DNA of 64,000 nucleotides from Eucommia ulmoides (GCA_016647705.1 CM028325.1:30546474-30610473); one strand, 5' to 3'; shown: positions 32,648 to 45,870, counted from the stretch's first letter. A program made the numbers and translations. The notes: a model not told the origin generated them from the sequence alone.

Positions 32648-35020
32648 GAATTACTATTTATTTTTCCTGTAATTTTTTTTTTAAATTACAAACTTCTATT
32701 ATCATTTAAAAAATATTTGTCACCCTTTTATCATTTTGGTCGAACACCAATTAATTCTCTTATACATTAAGAATTAGTAAAATTTTTACTGTAATGACAA
32801 TTTTATCCCTAACAAATTAAATAATTAATAATTAAACATTAAAATACAAAAATATTCCTTTAATTTTTTTTTTATATTTACCTCCTTTATATTTTTACAC
32901 CAAGATCCCTATTTAAAATATATTTTCAACCCTTTATTTATATTAAAAAACCACCCCTTCCCCCCGCGCCACATCATTGAAAAATTCACCCCAACTCGTT
33001 GGAAGAACTCACCCCCATCTCGCCGGAAAAACCCACCCACCCACCCTTGCCAGAAAACTCATATTCTTCTATCTCTATTCTTCTTCTTTTCCTCCTCCTC
33101 TTCTCTCTCACTCTCTCGATCCGGCAGGGTGTTGGAACTGTGCTTGCCGCCACAGATCCATCGAGTAGGGATCTGGAGCGAGAGACATAGAGACAGATAG
33201 ATAGAGAGAACAGATTACCACCTTTTAAGTTGCACACATCCATGGAATATGAACAGAGAAAAGACGTAGCTCTTCCAAATGAAAACAGAAGGGACAAAAA
33301 TCAATATGAACCAATTCAGAAAAATAAAGGCTAGAAAAAGAGAAATATGAAGAAGAAGGTACATTTCATAGTTCATACAAAATAAGATTACGATATTCAT
33401 AGTTGTGTGTGTTACTGTGTGTAATTTGTGGAAGGAGGAGGAAGGCAATGTTTTTTTGATTTGTTAATAAAATGGGTTTTTTGTTGGTAAAATGTGGTTG
33501 AAAATTAATTATTAATTGGAGGATAAAAAATAAAGAATAAACAATTCTTTATTTTGAGGGGAAGGGGGTGTTTGACCTTCTTTCAAATTGTTTTTCTTCA
33601 AATTTGGATGAGTTTTGTCAGTGGAAATCAACCAACAAGGAGGGTGGAGGAAACAAAGCCTACCTCTGTGCTTGATTCGGGAAGAGCATTTGATAGTAGG
33701 CATTTTGGATAGTCAAATAAAAAAATGACTAATTGAATAGTAATTTGATTATCTAAATTCAAGAGTCTATTCCAACCACATTAGTCATCTATACTACTTA
33801 TTTTTCATATATTAATTTTTATTTAATTTTTTATCTAAATTTTCATCCAATAAATTAATTAACCCTAATTACATTGAAATGATTAAGTTAAAATTTATAA
33901 ATATTGAAATTTGTATTAAAATTAGAATCAAACCTAATAAACTCTAATTACAAATTCAAGAAACATGACGACGAGGAGAGAGCCGCTGATCGGAGAGCCA
34001 TTGAATTATGTTGTGAAATTAAATATCGAGTGAATTTGTATATTTATGTAAACTGAAGGAGTCAAATAAAAACATAAAATTTTGTAAGGGGTATTTTACA
34101 TATTTTAAGAAATGATAGTTCAAGAAAATCTAGTATAAATGATCGAAATCTCGCCCAAATTTCGCAAGCCTAATTACTAACCCTAATTGCAATCGTAGAG
34201 AGAGAGAGAGAGAGGGAGAGAGAAACCAGATGGCGAATGTCGAAGGGCAACGATGGCTGCTAGCGATTGTGATGGCGACGGCGGAGAATGCGATTCAGAC
34301 GGTGATGGCAACGGCAGCGACTGCGATTTAGATGGCGAGGCGACAGCTGGGGATGAAAAACGGCCAGAGCTTAAGGGGAATGGAGCTCTTCAACGTTCAA
34401 TTTTTTCGACCACTATTCACCAACGATTATTTTTTACCCGCCATATTTTTTTGGCTAGAGGAACAGAGCACGCCAAATTTGGCTATGGTTTAGGGGAGTA
34501 GCTATTTTGCCTAGTACAGTAGCTAGTGCGTTAGACTTGATTTTTTTTTTTTTTTTTTTTTTTCATTTTGGAGCCAAAATGACAGTTGAGAGATTTGACT
34601 ACCCATTTGGTTATTCCGTTGGAATTGCTCTAAGAAGCCCGAGTCCCAAAAGTCGACTTCAACATTGTTATCTTCTATGGGTAGCTACGGCAGTGGGGGT
34701 GAGGGTGTTGTTGGTTTTGATACTTCTGCAGGTTCTAGTTCCAGTGGCATGAGTTTTTCCATTGAGGTGGAGGTTGGGGAGTTTTTTTTTTTTGTCAAAA
34801 ATAAAGGGGATGAAAAATATAGGAGTAAATTTATTTATTTATTTTTAAATAGAGGATGTTATTGAATTTTTGAAAAAATAAAATAATATTTTAAAGAGAA
34901 TAACATTTATGTCTTTTCACAAGAAAATTTGTCAAAGAAGATGGTTGCTATTTTTTAAAGACAAAAGAGAGGTTTGCCGTTTAAGGTAAAATGATAGGAA
35001 AAATAAGTGGTAAAAACTCT
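32648..35020. mobile_element. Non-autonomous TIR element, copy B
   Basis: Imperfect inverted ends are 'ttgaattactatttatttttcc' at the left and the complement of 'ggaaaaataagtggtaaaaac' at the right. The left 250 bp follow copy A at 16663 block by block (ttggtcgaacaccaattaatt, tagtaaaatttttactg, acaattttatccctaac). The interior includes GC-richer, exon-like pieces at 32950-33180 and 34200-34400 and a (GA)n run at 34199-34223. No transposase is seen. The frame 34253-34501 is a low-complexity Asp-Gly run and is not called a gene. Confidence 0.4.
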
Positions 35021-35225
35021 TAAAAATGTAAAATGGAATATTGAAATTAAGTTTATTCCTTTTGAGTAATTTGGAATAAACTTATTAAGAACTTACTTTT
35101 TATAAAATTTAATTATTTGTTGGTTAAGTTATTTTATTTTAGAAAAATCTACTTTCAAATATAAACAAAAGATTTTAATTAATTTTTTATTAAAAAAAAT
35201 CAAAAGAGACAAAATAAATATATAG

Positions 35226-35844
35226 TGATGGGGAGCAAATCAGGCGTAGCCTCATCCTCGGCCACGTGTCTCTAAGGGCTGGCGGGCACGAGGAACTCCT
35301 CATTCTTACTAGGGGTGGCAAGCACGAGGAACTCTTCATTCTTACCAGCATGGCTACAACATCAACCCAACCGAGAAAGGTCCGACCTAGTTCGTGGAGA
35401 CTGCCAATTGGGTAGGGTCAAGAAGTTGCTCACCCTCAAAGGCAAGCGTCGGGCAACCGCGCAACATCTTTCAACTCTACGATAGTCGCCGCATTCAACG
35501 GGATTAATCCCATGACCCCAGAGCACGACAACATGACTAAGAAGGTTACAACAGGCGCTGCCCAACTAGGAAAGATTCATTAGCTCCCTTAAATAATGGT
35601 TCCCCGATTTACGCTCATAATCATTGCCATCTTAATGGGCTAGGCCGAAATCGCCGCCACCTTAATGAAGATGGACTAAGAATCCAGGAAGACTCGTTAA
35701 ACAAGATTTCGTCATCTTATAAATATTATAACGATGAGCTAACCATATATGTACATTTTTTTTCTAACCACTATTCTGTCAAATTCCACTAAGAAACTTT
35801 TGACTGATTCTCACACCGAGAGTATAATACTGACAATTCCATCC
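35226..35844 (+). mobile_element. Ty3-like LTR fragment
   Basis: It opens TGATGG and may close at a decayed CCATC(A). A TATA-like 'cttataaatatt' lies at 35718-35729, after a GC-rich upstream part, and leads into 'gattctcacaccgag', all in the usual LTR order. A direct repeat of about 40 bp with 'gcacgaggaactc.tcattcttac' sits at 35286 and 35321. No coding part adjoins. Confidence 0.4.
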
Positions 35845-36099
35845 GTGATATATTGTTTTGTACGAATTTAATTTGAGAGTAAGTGAATTAAATTATTAAT
35901 TTTTTTTTTTTTTAACATTTCAAATCTTAAAGTGGCTTGTCTGGTGAGTCATTTATGGACATCATCATATGGTACATGCAAAATGAAAAATTTCTTCAAC
36001 AAAAAAACAAAAACCAAAAATTATCACAAAATTGATCCCCATTGTTTCATTATAAAAAGCTCACCACGATTGAAGGTAAAATCCAAGGAGTCAAAGCGG

Positions 36100-36310
36100 G
36101 TGAGGTGTAAATGACGTGGCAAAGATAGAGAGATGATGTGGGCCATTGTGGGTCCGGATAGGACAGCACCACATCATAAGGGGGTCCCACACACATATAC
36201 ATACACACCACTCTGTGTTTCACTCCCGCTCTATTCGGGGACCTGTGCTTTGGGCTCAATGCAACGTCGTTTTACGGCTCCTTGGTGTCGCCCTCCGTGA
36301 CGTCATCGAC
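36100..36310. promoter_or_regulatory. GC-rich island with TGACGT motifs
   Basis: A GC-richer stretch without an element signature, about 4 kb upstream of the GRAS TATA box. It carries aatgacgtggca (36110), tgacgtcatcga (36298) and repeated 'gggtcc' words. TGACGT is the core of plant TGA/bZIP sites. Its place upstream of the only host gene makes a distal regulatory region possible; this is inference. Confidence 0.3.
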
Positions 36311-36319
36311 ATTTGTGAT

Positions 36320-37731
36320 CATCTGGGAGATAGCAAAATGAATCTGCACCGTTCAATCCAGCGGCTTGTTTTTTTATTTTTATTTTTATATGGGAGGAAG
36401 ACCCGGGTTTTCTCTACTTTTGCTAACTAGAATTCAAGTATAAATTTCTAGAAGGGAGAATAAAGAAATAAATGGTTAAATAATTTATTTATTTTAAATC
36501 GAGAAGCCAGTTGGTTTAATAATTGAGGGTGGAATAAATATTTTTTATTTACTGTTTGATAATATTTTCCAAACTAAAAAATAAACATAAATAAATATTA
36601 ATACGATTCACTATTTTTATTTAGTACAAATCTTGGAGAAATGATTTTAAACATTAAACTTTCCATTAAAAATGCATACTAAATAATCCGTAGGATACAA
36701 ACTTTGGATTGCGATTGACTATTAATTATTGCCGTGTTTGGTGAAAAAATACAATTTGAGCTTAAAATTTAGAATGCTGAATTCAACCACATATGCCACT
36801 ATTTAATCTAATTATTAAGTAATATATCTGATTTTTTTTTTTATAATGTATGATTCTTTGTATTTTTTTTTACAAATGAAAGAGTGGTGTAAATACAAAT
36901 GAAAAGATAAGGCCGAATATTAACCCACTCACGAATCCATATTTCTAGGTATTTTAAGTGCAACTTATAACCTGCCAAAACTAGTAGCGAACATATCTTA
37001 GAAGATTAAATATTCAAGAGCATACTTCACTTTACACATGCATAGAAATCGAAACTCATATAATTACTAAAAACTAAAAGACAATAAACATGTAATAACA
37101 ATCAAACACCATTTTCAAAATATTAGTATAAAAAAAACACAACCACCTAACCATAATTAGGGGTGCCCTTCAACTGATCTTCCTCCAATCAAAGAGCCAT
37201 TCTTCTCCAATGTTGCGAGCAAGCAGTAACCCTAATTTGCCTCAGAGAGATCATTAAAGACTGTTCGATGAAGTGCTGATTGAACGAAATAGGGTTTACG
37301 ATGAAATGGAGTAGATTTGAATGGCTTTTTTTCTTCACACTCTCGGGAGTCTCAATGGCTACACAATGGAGTGTGCTTTGGAAGCTGAAGGGAAATAGTG
37401 CCTGGATAATAAAACCCTCACTAAGAAGGTCATGTGCAACAGATGTGCGATTTTTTTTTTTTATCTTTTTAAATAGTGTCAACGAATTGTCCTTGATTAA
37501 AATACTTTAGGGTGTTATGTGTTGAAACTGAAATCATAGGGACTAATGTGGGATTGGGGTCAAACATCAGGACTGTAAAGTGTAAAAAACACTATTTATT
37601 CTACGACAAATATCACAACTCAATTTTCCTGTTAACTATACAATACAAAGAAATGTATCATTTAATCTTATCAAAATGTAAAACTTGCAAATCTACACAT
37701 GAAATATTTAACATGACATGTATCAACTGAT
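36320..37731. other. AT-rich intergenic DNA, nothing recognised
   Basis: No gene could be supported. The part at 37160-37480 is GC-richer and exon-like, but its frames are short and opposed, without family features. Confidence 0.5.
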
Positions 37732-38290
37732 GTTATCAAAAATCCCTAGCACGTGCAAAGGATTAAACACGTGCTAAAAAACTTCACAATTTACTCCTTC
37801 AACCAACAAAATCGATTAGCTCTAAGGGACACCGGTGTGGTGTCGACTAAAGAACCTTCGGCGTGAGAATAAGTTAGCCTGTTTATGGTGAAAGCTCACG
37901 TACTTGAATCGTAAAATAATATGTTGATACCTCCCCTTTATATAGACTTTTCAATTTGTGTCGTTTCCTTAGTGAGGTCACCCTCTCCATGATCTTCTTC
38001 TCAATGCATGGGATTTGGTGCTACGATCCTATTCTCAACGCATAGGATTTGGCGGTGATCTCGCTTGTGCACAGTTAGTGAGTTGTGATATTCCTCATGC
38101 ATGGGGGACGTGGAGATCTTGGACTGACCTCTTCTTGACCTTTTCACTTTGGGTTCTGATTACCCATGATTGGGCCTCCTTACCAGGCCTTTTTTTATTT
38201 AAGTATTGGGCCGTTTCAGCCTCTTCCCCAGTGGGCTAGTGTGTTCAGCCTAAAATAATCATCGGGTTACTTTTTCCGGGTCGGATCATT
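37732..38290 (-). mobile_element. LTR-like fragment, minus orientation
   Basis: On the minus strand a TATA-like 'tctatataaagggg' (37938-37951) is preceded by a GC-richer block, in the order expected of an LTR read leftwards. A short direct repeat ('ctcaa.gca.gggatttgg'/'ctcaacgcataggatttgg') lies at 38001 and 38034. The right side is cut by the CACTA-like element. It might be an outer LTR of the Tat-type element that begins at about 40.9 kb, but I cannot show this. Confidence 0.35.
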
Positions 38291-38294
38291 AACC

Positions 38295-40874
38295 CAACGC
38301 AAGATTACTCTTTCGCGACGGATTATTTTGTAACTAAATTTGTAGCTAAATAATTACATTATGTAGCCAAAAAGCAGTTGAAAATGGCGAGAAAATGTTT
38401 TTGGCGACGAACATTTTTCGTCGCCAAAACGCAGTAGGAAATGGCGGGAAAACTTTTAGCTACGAACATATTTTGTCGCCAAAACATGGCTGTAAATTGC
38501 GAGAATATTTCAGTGACGAACATTTTTTGTAGCCAAAAGAACCTTTTATTTATTTATTATTTTTTGGGGGGAAATGCATTGGCTACAATGTCAATTTGTA
38601 GCCAAAAGTTGAATTTATTTCAACGATAATTTTTTTTTATTTTACGGCTAAAATAATAAAATTAATTTTAAATTTTTAACTAATACCACAACCAATCAAT
38701 AAAAGGTAAACAAAATCATATGACTGCATTGAAAATAAAATATATCAATATACTAACTCTGCTAATATCCTTAAACACTAATATGACAAAAATAAAATAT
38801 GTCTAACAAAACATCATTAGAAAATAACCAAATGTTCCCTAATATCTCTGCTCAACCTATTTCGATGTTCCGTGTGTGGATGAAATTTCATTTGATGAAG
38901 TTCGCCTTGGTCCAAAACCAAGTCCCCTGATGTAACCAGATGTTCTCCCTAGAATGTCATCTCATATGTTATCATTTGTCTTTGGGTTCTCATTTTATTG
39001 GGTATGTTCTAGACGAGCCACCATATTCACCTACAAGTTGTAAATATAATAAAAAAATTGAATTTTATTTAAACAGAAACATATTTTTGTTCCCATGTTT
39101 ATACTTTTGTTCCATAACAGAAATGTGGGAACAAAAACAATTACTTTTAAAGCAATGTAATTAAGCACCAAAACCCCAATACTCTTCCATGAGGATTCAT
39201 AGTTCTATCAAATTAAACCAATAAGATAAGGTATCCAAAAAATTAAATCAAGAACAAAGCATTATTATGCATAACCAGATTAATTAATGCAACCACGAAG
39301 CACAATTTTGCATAACTCGTTCAAATTAAGAAGATATACCAAAAAAACCTAGGTTCCCAATGATGCTGGTATTATATCCATGCTTGCCATTTTATCCCAA
39401 TTTTTCAATCTCATGGCGACTAAACCTCTGGTATTTCTTCATAGTGTTCTAATATGAAACAATTAAAAACAGAAAAAAGAAAGATAAAATCATCAACAGA
39501 GTCTTATGTGGTGGGGAGGTTCAATAAAATTCACAAAAGCATAAGGCAATAGAATACCTGAGAAATTTGGGACCCAAAAATGGAATAATTTTCTTCAATA
39601 TTCTGCAAAATTTGTTCTAAGAAATTAATTCAGTGTGCAAATCAGAAACAACCAAACCAAATCCAAATGTCAATGGTGATAGATCGATGGCTATTGTTAT
39701 TGCTGCGAGAAGGGTTGAGCCCTAGAAACGAAAGTGAATGATAAAGCTGAAAATACCTAAAAACGAAATTGAATGGTGAAGTTCAACATACCTAAATAGA
39801 GATTCAATTGAGCCCTAATTGTTCATGCCATGTCTAGAATCCTTCAATCACCAGGAATTGAAGCTACCTATTCATTGTCATCGTAGGATTTGAACAAATC
39901 AGAAATTAAATAAAGACTCAACTTTTGGTCGCGAATGGTGGCCAGATTTGGTCGACGATGGAAACGGTTAAGTGAGGTAAGGCGTGACGGAGAGCCACAA
40001 CGGTTTGGATGTTGGCGTTGGCATCGTTGTGTTTACACTCAGTGGCAAATCGGACGTCATCGTCGTCGCGCTCTTGGAGTCGCGAGATAGACAGAGATGG
40101 AGGGAGGGATGGCCGGTGGCAACCCAAATCACAGATCTAGTAGGGTGGACAAGCCCCCACCCCCTTGATGATAGATAGTTTGAAGAGAGAAGGGTTTCGT
40201 GAAGAGAGATGAAGAGAGAAATGATCACTTATTCGTCGTCGTCTTTCGTCTTCGTGAAGAGATAATGAAGAGAGAGTGAAGGTAGCAAGCATTGGTTTGA
40301 AGGATGAAAGAAGAAAGGTGGGTGATAGCTGTATAGAGTAATACAAAAATTAGGTTAAATTTTGGCTACAATCTTTATTCAAAACTACATCGTTTTAAGA
40401 GTGTGAGTGTGAGGGAAAACAATTCACGACGAAATCAGTTTGTCACCTAATGTTAAATATAGACGACCACATTGGCGACAAACTTATTTCATCCCCCATA
40501 CACTAGTGGGATAATTATATTAATTTTCAATTTAGAGCCAAGATTTGGAATGACAAATTGCGACAAAAGGGGTTCGTTGCCAAATAAAAAAATATCTCGT
40601 GCCAAATTGGCGATGAAAGTTTTCATCCCCAATACGTTAACGGGAACAATTTTTCCATTTTTTGTTTGGCACCAAGAATCGATCGGACCAATAGCAACGA
40701 ATTCTAAAATTTTGTCGCCTATTAACCATCTATAGCTACAAATTTATAATTCATCACCAAAAAGAGGTCACATTTGGCTACAACGGTTAATTTTGTAGCC
40801 AATAGATACATTTGGCAACGATTATTGTGTCGTTGCCAAAAAATTCGTAGCAAAATTCTATTTTTCTTGTATTG
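38295..40874. mobile_element. CACTA-like non-autonomous DNA transposon
   Basis: The right end 'tttttcttgtattg' is one base from the CACTA terminus (complement CAATACAAGAAAAA versus CACTACAAGAAAAA). Both sub-terminal zones are packed with gcgacgaa, cgtcgccaaa, tagccaa and ttgccaaa words in both senses (38310-38620 and 40420-40860), as in CACTA elements. A perfect hairpin ttttggcgacgaa/ttcgtcgccaaaa lies at 38398-38428. The left terminus is decayed. At 2.6 kb, with no transposase, it is non-autonomous; core frames at 39918-40346 resemble no known protein. Confidence 0.6.
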
Positions 40875-41049
40875 TCTTCTTCCAATCTCTCGATTGTATA
40901 GTTTGTTCACACTCTACTTTCGATTTTTGTTATTTCGTTTGAAATGTTGTTGAGTCCACCAAATAGTCCGGTTGAGGCTGGTTTGTCATTGAATCCCCTT
41001 GCAGAGTAGACAACACCTGCCCATGTCCATCCGTCCATCGAACCCCAGT

Positions 41050-44000
41050 TAACTGGGAAGATCATGGTGCTAGTTCTTTCTCAGAGGAATGGCTTGATCC
41101 ATTCTGAGAACAATATGGTATTCCCCCGTCAATTTTTATTTGGGTTCCATCCAATGACGAAAGTCCCTATAGTGCCAAAGAGAATGAAATATGCCTCTTT
41201 ATGTGGATGTTCGAATACGGATTTACACTTCCTTTTACTCATTTTCTTTGCAATTGTTTTTCATTAATTAGAGATTACTCCAACCCAATTAACGCCCAAT
41301 AGCTTTCGTCCGATCATGGGAGCCATAACCCTTTCTTGGGTGAACAATATTCCCCCTTTCTATAGATATGATTAGGAGTATTTGCTCTCTTAATTTTTTT
41401 AATGACATTGGGAGATTTTATTACTCAATCATTAAAAAGTACTTATTCATTACTGATCTTCTTGCTACAGTGAAAAGAGGTTGGCAGAGGCGATACTTAT
41501 TCTTCAAGGGTAATTGAGAGTTTTCTCCTAACGAAATAAGGTCGTCTCCAGTCGTGTTGAAGCACTTTAACTTCCTGAGAAATTTTCTTTTCCTTATATT
41601 TTTTGCAATTGAACTCATGAGTTTAGAAATGGGGGTTTTAACATCTTCTTGGATTATCTTATACAAGTGAAAAGGCCTGAAAAAGTCTTCACCTTACCCC
41701 TAGGGTTGAGGGTGAATTGAGGAGGCTCCTGGTTCCAGAAAATAGGTCTTGTAAAGTTCTTGCTTTTACTCAGTTCATTTAAACAGAAATGGATGAGTGT
41801 GGGAAAAAAACGTCTGCATGAGTTAGCTTTTGGGAAGAAGAGGAAAAGACCAGCTAAGAAACCTTCTAGGTTATCTGGGCAACCAGTACCTCAGCCTGTT
41901 GCTTAGTTTATTGCTCAAGCCACTGTTAGGCCTTCTACCCAGCCTGTTGCAACTCGTCTAGTAGAGCCCCATCCGCTAACAGCTCAGCTCATTCTCTCTG
42001 TGTCTTCTGACTTCGATGATTCTCAACTGTTGAGCAGATATCGCCATGGGGTTGTCTTTGTACCAGTCCATTCTGCTCAAGTTTCGGTTCCCATTGAGAT
42101 AAGAGGGCTAGAGCTTGTTACTCGTGCAACTGAAATTCCTATTAACCGTGCTGCAGGGCCTACTTCGATAAGTACTTAGCCACCTTTCCTTACGACAACT
42201 GCTTCCAGTCAGGTAAAGTTTACTTCTCCAAGCAATCGTGATATATCTCATGAGCAAATATGCCACCTGTTAAAAGAAGTAGGCCTCTTGATTCCCAACC
42301 GCTAGAAGATTTTTAACAATGCCATCAAGACCTTGTTCGGACAGTCTTGGGACAAGAGCCGAGCCAAAATTGGGAGTTGCAGCTGGGCCGAGTTCTTTAA
42401 GGCTCTTGTTTGTACTCTTCTTCAGGTAATCGATTTCTTCTTTAATAAGGTTTGGATTTCCTGAGCTATTTTATAGGTTTTTGATTGATTGGCATTGTTT
42501 TGCAGAGCATCCATATTTTTTCTGCTCTGGCAGAGAGTTTTGATGATGTGTCTGAGTTGGATACTCAACTCATGCATCAGCTAACAGAATCCAGCCGCTT
42601 GGAAGAGGACATTTGTGTTCTTCAGGAATAGAAGGTTTCTCTTGAGACTGATCTAGTTATGACGAGGTCTTCTAGAGAGAAGTTCGAAGTTGACCTGCAT
42701 GTCGCCAATGTCCAATGTGAAGCACTGCAAAAGAGCAACCAATTGTTCCTTACAGAGAGCAATAGGTTCTAAGCGGAGAGCTCTGCTTTGAGGAAAAAGA
42801 ACTCTACTATGAGAGAAGAGGTTAGCTCAGCTCGGTCAGAGATAAATCTTTTGAAGGTTGACCTCCATACCAAAGACACTATTCTTCAGGCTAGAGATGA
42901 TGCCCTTCAGGCTAGAGATGATGCCTTCTAGTGCCTAGAGAGCGAGAAGAGCCAAATTTCAGCTCAGCTGAACATGGAGAAGCTCAGGTCTGGAGATAAG
43001 GTCTTGCAATCAGTTGAAGACAGTGGAGAAGCTAACGGAAGAGAGGACGCAGGAGAATGAAGAGAAGATCATTAAGCTTTAGGAACAATTTGACTCTATA
43101 ACATAGAGTATTTAGTCATTGTTAGAGCCTGATGAAAATAGAGCACCCAGAAAATTGATTTCTCATTCTTGGACATTGACCTGGATGAAAAAGAGGGAGA
43201 AAGCGTTGTTGTTGAAGAGGGAGAGGGTGTTTCTGCTGAAGGATATGCACCTTATGCTGAAGGTGAGGTGCCTCCTTCAGAAACCCTTACATCAGCGGCT
43301 GAGTTGCTTGTAGCTAGCTCATATTTAAGCTCTTTTGGCCAGCTCATCTCTAATCCAATTCTTCATTCAATATCGCAATGCCCAGTTCAACCAACGGATA
43401 ACGATCAAGCCTAATCCTTGCATAGTAATGTTGTCTCTGCTCTCACTAGGTTACAGATTGCTGGCCATCCAGATATCGCGGATAAGAATACCATTCCCTG
43501 ATTTGACAATTATCTTTTCAATTTTTAATGCCTGTAATTATTTTTGTAATGATGATAGTTTTTATAATTATGACCTGTTTAAGCAGTAGCCGCCAATTAG
43601 CATTGGAAATATACTATCATGATTCCCGTACATCTTATGTCAGCTCACGTCACTTATTTGTCATAAATGCACACTTTTGACGATCCATTTACACTTTTTT
43701 ATTTTATTTTTATTTTTTTCTTCAGCGGTTTGGCTATTTAAAGCCAAACCATGCGTTGAGGTTTCACATACACCCAACGGTTTCTACTTCTCTGTTTGAA
43801 TTTTTATAGAGTATTTTATTTCTTATTTCACCCTCTCATCCCTTTCTCCTTGTAACAATGTCGTTGCCATCCCCATCCCCTTTCTTTGAGGCAATACAAA
43901 ACGAGAGAAAACAGGAGATCGAGTTGGGTGAAAACTTTCGCGCCTTCATAACAATGGTGAAGACCCTCTCCAAAAAGCATCCTCGTCTTAGAGCCCTTGA

Positions 44001-44160
44001 GGATGCTTTCGCTGACTTTTACACCATGGAGGTTTCTCACTTCCATGCCATCTCTCAGTTCCAAGAACTTAAGGACCAGCTAAAGAGGTCAGAAAAGAAG
44101 GTTCGTGAGCTATTTGGTCACATGTATCTCTATAAGAGTATGCCGATTTGATGAAGAAGA
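41050..44160 (+). pseudogene. Opposite-strand accessory ORF region of the Tat-type element
   Basis: Plus-strand coding-like sequence lies opposite to pol. The first part has a stretch like TPTQLTPNSFRPI that resembles the plant 'putative gypsy-type transposon' domain (PF04195). Next comes a basic, proline-rich part, then a long heptad-like coiled coil (about 42.5-43.0 kb; words LTESSRLEED, SEINLLKVDL). An intron-like segment with GT...AG ends and a branch-like region lies at about 42.43-42.50 kb. A separate short frame at 43858-44151 (97 codons, coiled-coil-like) follows its own TATA-like 'ctatttaaagcc'. Function is unknown; the region is broken in several places. Confidence 0.5.
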
Positions 44161-44390
44161 TGTGAGATAAGCTTTGGGAGAAAAATGAGAAGAAGAAGGC
44201 AAAGATCCTAAAGTTGGTCCGCAAGATCACCCGGTACGAAGAGCACAACTTTTATCATTTCAACTTGAATTATGAGGAGCTATGTCCCCTTCCTTTTCTT
44301 GGGTCAGATTGATGCCACCCACTTAACCCCGGTTTTATTAAAGAAGTTTTAAGACTTCTCTTTTTTCTTTTTTGTTTTTGAAGTAAAAAG

Positions 44391-44393
<3 letters not shown>

Positions 44394-44434
<41 letters not shown>
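44394..44434. repeat. (CT)n microsatellite
   Basis: About 20 CT units inside the retroelement. Confidence 0.95.
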
Positions 44435-44438
<4 letters not shown>

Positions 44439-44949
44439 AATAAACAGTTTTATGTTTTTCTTTTTCTTTTTCTTTATTTTGTAATGATGCACCCCATTCT
44501 TTCTTTGGTTAATACAAAAAAAAAAAAAAATGTGTTCTGGAATTTATTCATGTTTGTGTTGTTGTTGTGTATGTTCGTTTGTTCTTCTTCTGCCTACCCT
44601 CTTTCATAACTTGGTAGTATACGAAGCTAGTTATGAAACAACTTGCTTTTGGCTAGAATAAACAAGATGTTTGAACACGAACTTTTATTCATAGTAAGTT
44701 TAGTCACTAAATCAAGGTAAATTAGATTTTACCATCACATGAATCCTTCTAATGAGAATTTCTCTTTCGTCTTGTTCTATAACATCCTTTTGAAGATATT
44801 GTTCTTTTCCAGTCTTGAACTTATCACTCCTTACCATGGAGTTAGTGTATACCTGAACGTGTGTCTGGATTTTAATCCTGGCTGAATCAATAATGTTCTG
44901 AAGACGAGCATCCCATATCTGATGGAGTCATTGTAGGAGCTTATTTGGT

Positions 44950-45870
44950 GATTAATAAGCCCGTACTATTTACACCTAGTTTTGAACACTAAATGTTTTC
45001 ATGGGTAAGCTGATATGCTCAACTTACTTTCATTTTACATTTAGTTTTTAGCACTAAATGCTTTGTTGGTGAGCTGATCTGCTCAGGTCACCTTTGTTTC
45101 ATACTTAGTTTTTAGCATTAAATGCTTTGTTGGTGAGCTGATCTGCACAGGTCACCTTTGTTTCACACTTAGTTTTTAGCACCAAGTGTTTTGTGGTTGA
45201 ACTGATCTACTCAGCTTACTTGGTTTTTACATCTATTTTTCAGCACTAAATGCTTTGTTGGTGAGTTGATCTACTCAGGTCACCTTCGTCTGCAAACTAA
45301 ATGTTTCGTGGGGGAGCTGATCTGCTCACCTCACTTTCGTTTTACACTCAGTTTTTGCATGTTAAATGTTTTGTGGGTGAACTGACCTGTTCAGCTCATT
45401 TACACTTAGTTTTTGCATGCTAATTGTTTTGTGGGTAAGCTGATCTACTGAGCTCATTACACTTAATTTTGAGTAATAAATGTTTTGTGGGTGAGCTGAT
45501 TTGCTCTGCCTACCTTCGTTTTTCGCTTAGTTTTTGCACACTAACATTTTGTGGGTGAGCAGATCTGCTTAGCTTTTACACTTAGTTTTTTACACACTAA
45601 TATTTTGTGGGTGAGCTGATCTGCTTAGCTCACATTCGTTTTACACTTAGTTTTTGCATACTAAAAGTTTTGTAGGTGAGTTGATCTGCTCAACTCATTT
45701 ACACTTAGTTTTGAGTACTAAATATTTTGTGCTAAGCTGATCTGCTCAGCTCACCTTCGTTTTACACTTGGTTTTGGCACACTAAATGTTTTGTGGGTGA
45801 GCTAACCTGCTCAACTCACCTTCATTTTACACTTAGTTTTATACAAAGTGTTTATGTCATGACTTAGCCT
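44950..45870. repeat. Minisatellite array of about 70-75 bp, about 12 units
   Basis: The units share 'tttacacttagtttt', 'ctaaatgttttgtgggtga' and 'gctgatctgctcagctcac'. It lies between the integrase end and the accessory ORF region, the position of the 3' arrays in Tat elements. It has no sequence in common with the arrays at 541-1990 beyond the word gagctga. Confidence 0.9.

Noticed and set aside
34253-34501. Asp-Gly-rich frame of 82 codons
   Set aside because: It is a simple-sequence product inside a non-autonomous element.
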